This document shows positions 33,391 to 44,344 of a DNA stretch of 64,000 bases, piece after piece. The stretch is from the NCBI GenBank assembly GCA_037157565.1, contig JAZHRO010000013.1:114776001-114840000 (forward strand), in the 5' to 3' direction. The notes beneath the pieces were generated by a model. The model did no database searches, was not told the DNA's origin, and was given only the letters and a program-made list of their open reading frames with translations. Each line of letters starts with the position of its first letter. Position 1 is the stretch's first letter. This DNA is from Thalassia testudinum (taxonomy: Eukaryota; Streptophyta; Magnoliopsida; Alismatales; Hydrocharitaceae). A program made the position numbers and the translations under genes.

Positions 33391-34790
33391 GCTAGTCCCT
33401 TAGCAAAATCTTTAGGTTTTAACTTCTATTCTAGACCATGAATTTCTTTCAACGGTTATGATAAGTGCTTTTTCTTCTTTGATCAGGTCAGAATGCCGAC
33501 AATGGACCTAAAGGTACTCTAGTACCAACCAAGATCCAGACCTGTTTAGCTTTAGCCTCGGTCCTTAGCGAAGGTTTGTAAGGCCCATAGGAACTACCCT
33601 AAGGTTTATTGGACTCCGTGGTTAAAGCACCCATGCTTGTGACATATTTTAGCCTTGGTTTAGTTTGCAGTGCGTTTTTGGAAGAGAGACAAAGGATTTA
33701 TTTGTTTGGAGAGTTTTCTCGCTCTTTTCTTTTTATTTCTAGCTTCGGATTGGCTTCTCAACACGGTCTGTATCAGATTCCTCGTCCCCATCATCAATCC
33801 TCAAAGGTCCTTGGCACTCGATGCTTCGTGATAGCACCGCCCATGGTAACCCCTAGAACCCTAGTTTTCGAGATTTCAAGATAATCCTGCCCATGTCGTT
33901 TCGTGGCCGAATCCAGACCCTGGCAATTGACGTTTCATGATAATGTCATCCATGGTATCTGAACTAGCAGAGTGCTTACATGCCCTCGATATGATATGTA
34001 AATATCCTAAGAGACAAGCATTGAGGAGACAATATGTTGTTACGCATCTTCGAGGGGAATTTCCCACCTCTCCACACTGGGAACTCGTCCAAATCAACTT
34101 GTGTTGATCGGCCACTCCTAATCTAGGTAGCATTTTCAGAACATTAAAACGCTTTTGCGTGATTTTGATTGTTATGCGCACTGAACCAGACTGTGTCTGA
34201 ATTGTGGTGCTTAGGTTACCGAGTTCCACAAACTGAAGGTCAGTTAACGAGGTCGAATATTCCCTAAGCCTTAGACCTAATACTTAAGCTTTGCATTTTC
34301 CTCAACCTCTTGAGGAATATCTAGATCTTAACGGGTACTAAGAGTCTAGCCAAAAAGGACTAAGGTCAGCATTCCTACTAATTTTTTTGTCTCTGTAGCA
34401 CTTTTCTTTACTTTTCTTAATGTGGTCTAGAACTTCAGTAAATCCCTTAATCTCTTACTAATGACTATCACTTTCTTTTTCATTTTGTGCTCCTTTTCAA
34501 CATTTTGCTCTTTTTCTCCTCCTGTTTTGTATAGCCCACAAAATTTTCTTCCCTCCAATTTTTTTTTATTTTTTTAATGTTTTTGACATATGTGATTTTT
34601 TTTTTTGTTGAAACCTTTTCTTGTTATGAGTTTTCATACATTTTACACTTTCGTACCCCCCCATGCCTAAGATTTGCAATGTTCCCATTGTAAATTAGGT
34701 GGGTTTGTATTCATCTTGGTTCATTCATTAGGACAGGTGTTGGGTGAGTGGACAGGTCAAGGTGACTGTTGCGAACGATTTATAATCTCG
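33391..34790 (-). other. E3 3' noncoding region
   Basis: It aligns inversely with 7616-9035 of E2. It holds the three-unit repeat at 33811-33960 and a second polypurine-like motif at 34654-34686 (- strand GGCATGGGGGGG). It is cut at GGTAC (34791-34795) by a solo LTR and continues at 37515-37669. Confidence 0.65.
33811..33960 (-). repeat. Three-unit repeat in the E3 3' noncoding region
   Basis: Inverse counterpart of 8451-8605. The CATGG-containing units with GATA and TCGA words are still recognisable. Confidence 0.55.
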
Positions 34791-34795
34791 GGTAC

Positions 34796-37509
34796 TGTTC
34801 TCAACGATTTTGTGCGGATTTAAAACGTATTACGTTATAGTATAACCGACAAAATGTTTAAACAAATATAAAGAATTTTATTACTCGAACAACTAGAGTA
34901 TCCGAGGTCGAACACGGGGAGCAATCTCAGTACTTTGTAAAATCAAAGAATACAACTGTTAAATGCAAATATAATTCATTCAAAGAGAGAATTTTAAAAA
35001 GGATTTGGAAAAAAAAGTAGAATTGGACGTCTGATTTGTGTATCAGACGTCTTAAATGTGATCTCTCTTTCTCTCTTCTTCTTCGTGGCTCTTCTCCTTT
35101 CTTTGCTTCTGTATCTTTCCTTCTTCTCCTGCCTTGCCTTTCTTCTTTCTTCTTCTTTTTCTTCTGATCTCTTTGCAGTCTTCCCTTGTCTTCTTCTTTG
35201 TTCTTCTCTCTCTTCTGCCTTGTCTTCCTTCTTCTTCTTCTCTGCGAAGACTTCTCCTTTCACTGCTACACAGCCTCTTCTTTCTTCTCTTCCTGTTCTG
35301 CAGCCGCTAAGTGTTCGTTGCCTTGGTCAGTTCTTCCTTCCTGCACACACCACACAGTAGCAAAAACCTACCCCCGTCCCTCTACCCAAGCGTCTCTCTC
35401 TCTCAAGCAATTCACTCACAGACGCTCTCCCAGAGCCACACGGGTAGTCGGGTCGGGTTCGCACCCGGGACCAGGCGCACCGGCAAGTGATGATGCGCGA
35501 GGAGTGCGTAGGTCTAGGTCGGGTCGGATCCGCCAGATCCGCGAGGTCAAGCCGCGGACGAGGCGTGTGTGAGGGCAGTGAGGGACCTCACCCCTGTGCT
35601 TACGGAGGCACTAAGACGAAAACACAAAAACAACTTATATGGTACCTAAGTGTTGCAATCCCACGATGTGGGACTATCTGGTCTCGCCTTCACGCGCGCC
35701 CGTAGAGTTTTGTTGCTCGATTGCCCAAGCTGTTGACTCCTCTGCGCTACTGGCTAGCCTCGGTTGCTTCGCGACACTTGCGAGAGTCTGCTGCACCTGC
35801 CGCCTGGGAAGCCTGACGCCTGCTGCTGTTCCAAGCTCCCTGCTGCTTCAGCTGTTAATGGCGGCTGGGGCGTACACCTGACATCCAATAGAACGGCCTA
35901 TTGGCCCAATCAGAATAGCTGGAAACCTTCACCGTAGCACGGCGAAGGCGGTGGATGATGCTGCAGGTTACCGGTCGGCCTAGGCGTGCGTGCCTAGGTC
36001 AACCTGTGGCCGGAGATGGTGGGTTGGTTGGGGGGTGCTTGTGGAGGTCTGGAGTGGCAATGATGGGGTGGAATGGGTTCCTGGTGGTGAGGCGAAGCTC
36101 ACGAGGTGGTTGGCGAGCCGTGTGGAGTGGCGGAGTGGTGTGGGCGGCTCGCCGAAGTGCGGTCGGAGGCGAGGAAGATGGAGGCGGTTAGGTACTGTCG
36201 AGGGGTAATCAAGTAAAATAGTTGGGGGAAAAGAGAGAGGAGAGGATGGAGAACGTATCTGGGGTTGTCTGGAAGGAAGGGAGGCGGCGGAGAGGATGGC
36301 TCGTAACTGCTGTCGTCGGGGAAGAAAGACCCTGAGGGAGGAAGCGGCGACGAAGATGAGGTCAGAAGCGTGCGTGCGGGGTATAGCGCGACGTGGGAGG
36401 AAGCGGCGGAGAGGACTCTGCTGCTGGTATGGTAGCAGAGCGACGAGAAGGAGGGGAGGAGGTCGCCGGAGCTTGTGGGTCGTTTGGCCAGAGATGGGAG
36501 AGAGGAATTTGGAAGGGATCTCCGTCAAAATCAAGCTTGCCTTCTGCGGCAGGGTCTGGGGTGTCTTTTATAGGTGCTGGCCGCACCTACCAGCGCGTGG
36601 AGACCGCGCAATCAACGCTGCCGGCTCACTGGAGATGGAAGGAAGGTGGATACCCAAATCTCTCGTGCGTTCGCATGAGAGATTGGGTTCACACCAACGA
36701 TTGTAATTGGCTTTAGAAGGAAGGGAATTCCTCAGAGAATCCCCCTTCCATTTCTGGGAGAGAATCTCTAAGGAATTAGAGAGCAATCTCTCTCGAAACT
36801 TCGCCGGAGCTCGGTTCTGCCCTAGCAATGGCGGCAGGACCGGTTTGCAAAGGAGGCGAAGAACCTAGGGGGCTCTCTGCAAAGGTATTCAAAAGATAGG
36901 GACCAATTTGTGATTTGGGTGTACTAAATTGCAAAGTAGGTCAAGATGACCACTCCTTAGGTCCAAATTTTGGTACAAACCTAATTTGGACCTAAGGAAT
37001 CCAATGGTGAAGTTGGATTTTAGGTTTGACCTCGTTTGACTGGACATTTTGCGTAAAAACCCAAATTAGGTTAATTGAAGAGCTAGGACCCTAATCTAGG
37101 TCAAACTAGGTTCCAAAGGCCAAATTAAGTGTTCTAAACCCTAGAGGATGTTTTTCTATGATTTTTAGAGGATTTACTTGATTTTTATTCTGACCAGAAC
37201 CTTGTTAATTTAAGCGAGTCTATTTTAGGGTTACCAAGTGTCATTTAGTTCTTAGATTGCACATAAACCCATTTCTGATTAACTCAACCCACTTTTTATC
37301 TTATTTGGACCATTTGACCTATGTTTTGCTTCTGAGAAATCCCGTTTATGTACTGCAATGGTAAAATTATAATTTTAACCTTTATTTCATGTTTTCTTCT
37401 CAGAGCACTTGTTCCTTCAGTTAAGCCTTCTTCTAGGTTATGTAGGAGCTTTTATCTTCTTTATTGGGTCAAAATGAGCTAGTTATGGCTCATGATGAGG
37501 CTCTCATCA
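34796..37509 (-). mobile_element. Solo Athila-type LTR inside E3
   Basis: 2714 bases, from TGTTCTCAACG to GCTCTCATCA, flanked by GGTAC at 34791-34795 and 37510-37514. It is a diverged relative of the E3 and E2 LTRs. It has the U5 motif AGGTCGAACACGGGGA (34905-34920), inverted GACGTCTGAT/ATCAGACGTC (35026-35051), a TATA box reading CCTATAAAAGAC on the - strand (36563-36574) and the promoter hairpin (36653-36687). No internal region remains, so LTR-LTR recombination removed it. Confidence 0.85.
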
Positions 37510-37514
37510 GGTAC

Positions 37515-37669
37515 GGGTTCCTGAGGTGGAGTCGGCTATCCTAAAGGATGAACCCTAAAGTGCAAAGAAATGTTAGGAAAGGTTTCGGGTTTTTGAAAGA
37601 ATGACGAGTTGCCTCCTGTTAAGCCTAGGTTTTACACCATCGGCTGGGCACAATGAGCTCAAGGAGAAT
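37515..37669 (-). other. E3 noncoding remainder next to pol
   Basis: This short stretch between the solo LTR and the pol end carries the family phrase following pol (- strand TTAACAGGAGGCAACTC near 37607-37623). Confidence 0.6.
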
Positions 37670-40308
37670 GGAGGATAAAGGATGACTCAGCCAAATCTGT
37701 ATTGGTCATGTCAATGAACAGTTTGAGACTCTGACCATTCACGACAAAGGGATCGAAATCGTGGCTGAGTGGGCTGATCTCAATGGCTCCATTTCCAAAG
37801 ATTTGTCAGACTAAGTAAGGTCCGATCCACTTGGATCATAGCTTTCCCAGGAATAGTTTGAGTAGGGCATCAAAAAGTAGGACCTTTTGACCAGGATGGA
37901 AGATCTTTCTAGATATGTGCTTGTCATGAAAGGCTTTAACCCTCTCTTTGTAGATTCGCGAGTTTTCATACGCATCGAGGCGTAATTCACCAACCTCGCT
38001 TATCTGAAGCTTTCTGTGGGTTCCAGCCTTAGAAAGATCAAAATTGCAGTTCCGTACTGCCCAATAGGCTTTATGTTACAATTTGACAAGGAGATGACAC
38101 GCCTTCCCGTACACCAATCTGAAAGGAGGCATGCTTAATTGGATCTTGTGGGTGGTCCTATAAGCCCACAAAGTTTCCAGAAGCCGAGATGACTAGTCCT
38201 TCCTGTCAGGTCGAACAGTAACCTGGAGGATTTTCTTGATCTCCCGGTTTGATAGCTTAGCTAGACCATTAGTTTGGGGGTGGTAGGGAGTGGAGATTCG
38301 GTACAACCTGACAGGATGCCTCGTATTTGATCATCAGTGACCTGAACTGAGCGTTTGTGAAATGGGTCCCTCCATCAGAAATGATCGCACGAGGAATCCC
38401 GAACTGTGAGAAGATGTTTTGGTGAATGAATTTGATAATGACTTTGTGATCACTGGTTCGGGTTAGAATGGCTTCGATCCATTTGGACACAGTCAACAGC
38501 GAGTAAAATGTACTCGAAGTCGTCCGAGATAGGGAAGGGTCCCATAAAATAAATCCCCTAAATGTCAAAAATCTCGCATACGAGAATCGGCTGTAAAGGC
38601 ATCATGTCACGATGGCTCATGTTGCCCAAAGTTTGAAAACGGTTGCAAGCCTTACAGTGATTGTATGCATCCTTGAAAATTATGGGCCAGTAAAAGCCAC
38701 ATTGGAGGACTTTTGATGCGATTTTGTACCCAGAGAAATGGTCACCGCATGCCTGGTCATAGCAAAAAGAGAATATGTCTTCCCATGCACATCGCCGGAT
38801 AATTTGTGACACATCGCCGGATAATTTGGTCAGCACCTATGCACAATAGATACGGGTCTTCCCAAATGTAATACTTGACATTGGAGCGCAATTTATCTTT
38901 CTTGGCCTTTGGCCAATCAGACGGGATCTGATGTGATGCCATGTAGTTTACTATATCAGTAAACCATGGAAGCCCTGTACCAATAGTCAGGAGGTGCTCA
39001 TCAGGAAAATGCTCCATGATGGGTCTGGAAGGGTCGATGATCTCAGAAGGAAGGAGGGATAAGTGGTCAGCTACCATGTTCTGTCTTCCCGCTTTGTCAC
39101 GAATCTCGAGGTCAAATTCTTGCAACAGCAAGATCCATCGGATTAATCGAGGTTTCACGTCCTTCTTCACAAGGAGATGCCTCACAACTGTGTGATCCGA
39201 GTAGATAATAACACGGGAACCCAAGAGGTAAGATCTAAATTTTTCAAGGGCAAATACTACGGCTAGCAGCTCTTTCTCCGTAACCGTGTAGTTATGTTGA
39301 GCCTTGTCAAGTGTCTTGCTAGCGTAGTAGATGACCACGGGTTTCCCGCCAATTTTCTGCCCCAACACCACTCCTACAGCGAAGTCAGATGCATCGCACA
39401 TGATCTCAAAGGGTTGAGACCAATCAGGGGACTATAGGATCGGGGCTTGGGTAACTCGGTCACGAAGGATCTCAAATGCTTGAGTGCATTCCTTGGAGAT
39501 TTCAAAAGGTACATCCTTGGAGAGAAGAGTGGTCAGGGGAAAACACGATTTTCGAGAAATCAAGGAGAAATCGATGGTAAAAATTGACGTACTCCAGAAA
39601 AGATCGGATGTCCCTGATCGAGCTAGGCATAGGAAGTTTGAAAATCAAGTTAACCTTGGCTCGATCAACTTGGATGTCTCTTTCTGAAATCAGATGTCCC
39701 AGGACGATCCCCTCAAGCACCATGAAGTGGCTCTTTTCCTAGGAAAGAACCAGATTCACGTCAATACATTGCCTGAATATTTGAACCGAGTGCTAGAGGC
39801 AATCGTCAAATGATGCCCCAAATACTAAGAAGTCATCCATGAAGACTTCCAGATAATCACCTACCATATCAGAGAATATGGCAAGCATGCACCGCTGAAA
39901 AGTCACGGGTGCATTGCATAGACCAAAGGGCATCCTTCGGAATGCGTACATCCCAAAGGGGCAGGTGAATGTGGTCTTCTCTTGGTCCTTTGGATGGATT
40001 GCCACTTGGTTGTAACCAGAGTACCCGTCAAGAAAGCAGAAGAATCTATTTCCCACTAGTTTTTCGAGGATCTGATCAATAAACGGTAGTGGGAAATGAT
40101 CCTTCTTCGTGGAGGAATTTAGTCTTCTGTAATCTATGCAGACTCTCCACGAGTTGGCTATACAGGTCGGTATGACTTCTCCAATTTCAGTCGTGATAGT
40201 GGTGAGTCTTGCCTTCTTAGGCACAACCTGGATTGGACTCACCCATCGACTGTCGGAGATTGGGTAGATGATCCCTGCATCTAACCACTTAATGATCTCC
40301 TTTTTCAC
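37670..40308 (-). pseudogene. E3 pol remnant (RT, RNase H, integrase)
   Basis: A decayed - strand polymerase-integrase polyprotein. RT is best kept at 40308-39793 (SDSRWVSPIQVVPKK, VCIDYRRLN, FMDDFLVFG, where the usual serine is leucine). The frame continues to about 39502 after stops. RNase H and the integrase start are readable at 39401-38757 ([19 protein letters not shown]). Fragments with the integrase finger and core (AIISDGGTHF) lie at 38836-38269. The end is heavily frameshifted. The tryptophan in SRWVS is the residue that E5 has lost to TAG. Confidence 0.85.
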
Positions 40309-41300
40309 GACCTCCTATAGATTAGAGTTCAGACGTCTCTGCATCTCACGCGAAGGTTGTGCGCCCTCTTTGGAATAGATGTGGTGTGTGCAATAAGAGG
40401 GACTTATCCCTATCAAATCATCGAGAGTCCATCCAATGGCTCTACGATGTTGCTGGAGAACAGTAATCAGATGGAATTCCTGATCAGGTGTGAGTCTAGA
40501 GTTTATAATCACAGGAAACGTCTGATTGAAACCAAAAAAGACGTATTTTAGATGATCGGGAAGGGGCTTGAGTTCCAAGACGGGATTATCAACAACAGTG
40601 GGTGGTTCAGAGTGGCTATGAGGAACAAGGGTAGGAGATATGGGTGTATCTAGATCGGGTTCAGATTCCTTTAATTGTGGGTTTAGTTCTTCTTGTGGCT
40701 GATTGGGGATGATCAGGTTATCCTCAATATGAGATTCATCAACCACGGCTCTGATATCACATATTTGCTTTATAACACCGCAATTAATCCCTTGTTGGGC
40801 CTTAGAGATGTAAATCTTAAGAGTTTGGTCCCCAAAGTTTAACTCTATTTGGCCCTCCTCACAACGTATGTTGGCCCTAGCAGTGGCCAGAAAAGGTCTC
40901 CCTAGTATAATTGGTGTATCCCTTGGGTTCTCAGGTGCATCCATATCTAGAACTATAAAGTCCACTGTGAAGTAGAAATCCCGCACCCTAACAATAACAT
41001 CCTCGAGTATTCCCTTAGGTGATTTAATGGATCGATCAGCTAACTGCAATGTCACCTCAGTCAGTTTAAGCTCGAATTCTTCAAGGTGGTTAAGCAGGGA
41101 TGTGGGTATTAGGTTTATGGAGGCACCTAAATCTAGCAATGCTCTATCAAATTGGGTTTCACTAATCTTACATGAAATCAGGGGAGTGCCTGGCTCTTTT
41201 GCCTTGGGGTGGGAGTTTGCTCAAGATTACAGAGCTGGCTTGATCTAACAGTATGATCAGACTCCCACTTTTGGTTCGTGGCTTACGCTTGGGTGTACAC
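40309..41300 (-). pseudogene. E3 protease and RT-leader remnant
   Basis: The aspartic protease signature MLDLGASINLIP lies near 41139-41104, followed by the flap-like region IILGRPFLATARA and a linker to RT. A TAG near 40314 separates it from the RT frame. It is the counterpart of E5 residues of about 765-1150. Confidence 0.8.
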
Positions 41301-43355
41301 ACGTCTTTCAAGAATCATACGTAAGCCGGTACGTGGTGGATTGCATCCATCAAGGGGATGTTTATATGGACCTGCTCAAAGAGCTTGATCAGGTCCTCCT
41401 CAGGAGCCACGGGTTTGGTTATTCTTTTTCCCTTGGTCAAGGCCTCGGGAAATAGAACCTTGGTTGGTTCCTCTAGAATAGGTCCAAATTCTTGATCTGG
41501 TACAGGGACATCCTGGATAGCTATCCTAGGGCTTGGGTTACTACCAGGCTTGGAGTGGTCTGGATAAGGTGGGTCTTGGGTTGCTTTACCACTACGGGTT
41601 GTTACAGAGTTTAGTCCTGCCTGGTTCAGGTTAAGGGTTGGTAAAATGGGCGGCTGCTGTTGATAACCCACCTAAGATGTTGAAGCTTCCATCCCGTCAA
41701 GTGATGGAACAGAAGGGGCCTAATAAATCATGTGTGAGTGGCCTGGGTTTAGGTTCATAATGTGCCTTTGGGTCGGCACGTTATTAGGGTTTGGCAGAGG
41801 TTGTGAAGGAAGTGTGCCCGATTGGCGAGAATTCGCCATCTAGGCAAGTTGGTTACGGACCTCTATGATCTCGTCCTTGTGCTGTTTTTGGATTACTGCA
41901 TTGGTTCTTTGAATGTCAGCCAGTGTTTGGAGGATGAGAGACATTTGGTCTTGGTTTGGCCCAGATTGATAGGTGGGGTTGGGCCGAGGCTGAGGCGACT
42001 GATATGGATAAGGGGCTTGTGGACGGGGTTGATAAGGTGGTCTTTGGGTCTGGGAATTTCCTGTCCATTGGAAATTGTGATGATTTCACAATCCAGGGTT
42101 GTAGGTGTTGGAAAATGAGTCATTCTGGATGGCATTGAGGTCCTCGCAGGTCTGAGTAGCCTCAGGAAAGTCAGAATATGGGGGTTCAGATTTCCCCCGA
42201 CTAGAGTAGAGTGGATCGGAGGTCCCTCCTATCCGGGAGTTAGAAGGGGGTGGATACGGGTCCATCCCCTGAGAAGATCGGTGAAAGATATTTTGCACAG
42301 TTTCCCTTGCGGGAGGTGGCTGTGTAAAAGAGTTCTGCGCAGAGGTGGCTCGCTGCAAATGCCGAGTCAGCTCGTCCACCTTCTTCTCGATGATAGAGAA
42401 CTTGTCCAACCAACTGACTATCAGTTCCAAGTCGATGGATGCGGACAGGCCCTGCATCTCATGTGCTCCCCTAAGATTCGTCGATGCGTGGGTATTCATC
42501 CGGTCGAATAACCCCATGGAGCCATTGTTGATGGAGTTCTCGCACATATTCTCAAGAATCTCCCACACTATGTCCTCATGCTGACCCATGATATTTCCTC
42601 CGCAGGTTGCATTGACGAATAATCTAATGTCCTCACGGAGTCCCTGGTAAAAATATTGGACTTGTTCCCATTTAGGAACTCCGTGATGTGGGCACTTTTG
42701 CATGAGATCCAGGAATCGATCCCATGCCTCATGAAGAGGTTCTCCCGTTTGCTGGGTGAAGTGAGTAATCTGATGGCGCAAGGTGTTTGTTCAACCAACG
42801 GGAAAGAACTTCAAAAATTCGGACTGAAGTTCATCCTAGGTGTTGATCGGACGAGTCTAAGTCTGATACCAATGGGTAGCCTTGTCCATGAGGGAGAAGG
42901 AAAACATCTTCATGAGTAGAATATCCTGATTTTGTGCATCTGACCCGAAGGTCTGGGCCAGATGCTTGAGCTGTTTGATATGCTGGAATAGATATTTAGA
43001 GTTCAGCCCATAGAACTTTGGTATGGCATGAACTTCAATTCAGAATCAGGTCCTCCAGCCGGATTCGAACTCGAGGCTCGATTGCCACTGCAGCGGGATT
43101 ATAGTGATCTCACATCATGGGACGCTGCGGTGGGTTTATGAAGTTCTGGAAGAGGTCATTCAGACGCTGAAGCTGGTGCTCAAGACTGTTTTCTTCTTCA
43201 ACATGCTGTGCCATGATGGAAGAAGAAGGAGAACTAGGTTCTGAATCGGAGGAAAGGTCTATGTGGAGGGGTTGCTGCACAAACAAGGGTACCGAGGCTT
43301 GGCCTCGAGGAGAGTGGATTTCTAAAGGAGGTTTCAAGGACCTCCTAGCAAACAT
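41301..43355 (-). pseudogene. E3 gag remnant
   Basis: An Athila gag in pieces. The N-terminus starts at 43355 (MFARRSLKPP, compare MFGRRSQNPE in E5). The capsid core at 42781-42086 has HEAWDRFLDLMQKCPHHG and NATCGGNIM, and the linker toward protease is at 41671-41315. Several stops and frame slips lie between these blocks. The capsid middle (42790-43090) is present but poorly readable. Confidence 0.8.
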
Positions 43356-44322
43356 GCACTGAAAAACTAGATGAGATTAGAATGTGCTGACCCAATCGAG
43401 ATACCCAAAAATATGTTGGGTGACTATAGAGGTTCGGGGCGGATGATACCCCTTAGTCAGAAAGGTCATCCACCTGAGAATTACCTGGGCAGCCAGAGAG
43501 GGTGAGTCTCGCAAAGACCCCTACACAGTAGAGCGTCCCCACAGGTTACAGGGTTTCCCCCACCCGACCTCTCTTGTCACTGAGATTCCAGATATACCAG
43601 AATGGGGACCTTGACCTCTTAAGTCTACTGCTTTTAGTTAAGATCAAGGTGCTTAGGGTTCCACTTGAACTTTAAGCCTTTTGTGTGCAAAGTGACCTGA
43701 TTTAAAGGTTGATTGATCCCAAAGGATCAACTTCACCACTTTGTTCCTTTGAGAGCTTTTTAGGTCCTTTCTTTTAGGGTTCAAGTAGATTAAGAGCCTG
43801 ATTTACTTAGGGTTTCTCTTGAATAGGTCCTTTCAAACAAGGTTAGGCACACCTCTTTTTGAATTTTTTTGATTCTTTGTTTTGAAATTTTTTGATTCTT
43901 TGTTTAGAAGAAGATGTGTCTCTAAAATCCTAGCTTGTAATCCTTACGTTGGCTCTAGTTGGTCCAATTTAGTTGCCTCAGAAATGGATATCTAGGACTC
44001 AATCAAGAAGGTTTTAGCCCTAGTTACCTTAAGTGGATATTCAATTAAAAATATGTTGAAAGTAAAACCAGGAAACTCTTGTGGATTACTAAAATATGGA
44101 AAACAGGTAATCCTAAATTGATTTTTCTCTTTGTTTCTCCTTTTGAGATTTTGAGGGGATTTAGGAGAGGGTTAATAAAGGGTTACCTATTCCCTGGTGT
44201 GGTTGCTGTGTGGCTGCTTGTCTCTCCTCAGATTTTCTCCTACGTTAATCACAACAAAAGAGAGAAATTAAATTAATAATGAATTCAAAAATTGTGATTA
44301 GAGCTTCTAAAATGCCCGTTGC
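43356..44322 (-). other. E3 leader between PBS and gag
   Basis: Noncoding leader of about 0.97 kb, shorter than in E5. I see no gene in it. Confidence 0.6.
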
Positions 44323-44340
44323 TCCCCGGCAACGGTGCCA
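44323..44340 (-). other. E3 primer-binding site (tRNA-Asp type)
   Basis: The + strand reads TCCCCGGCAACGGTGCCA, one base (T for C) away from the tRNA-Asp end used by E5. Four A bases separate it from the LTR. Confidence 0.8.
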
Positions 44341-44344
44341 AAAA

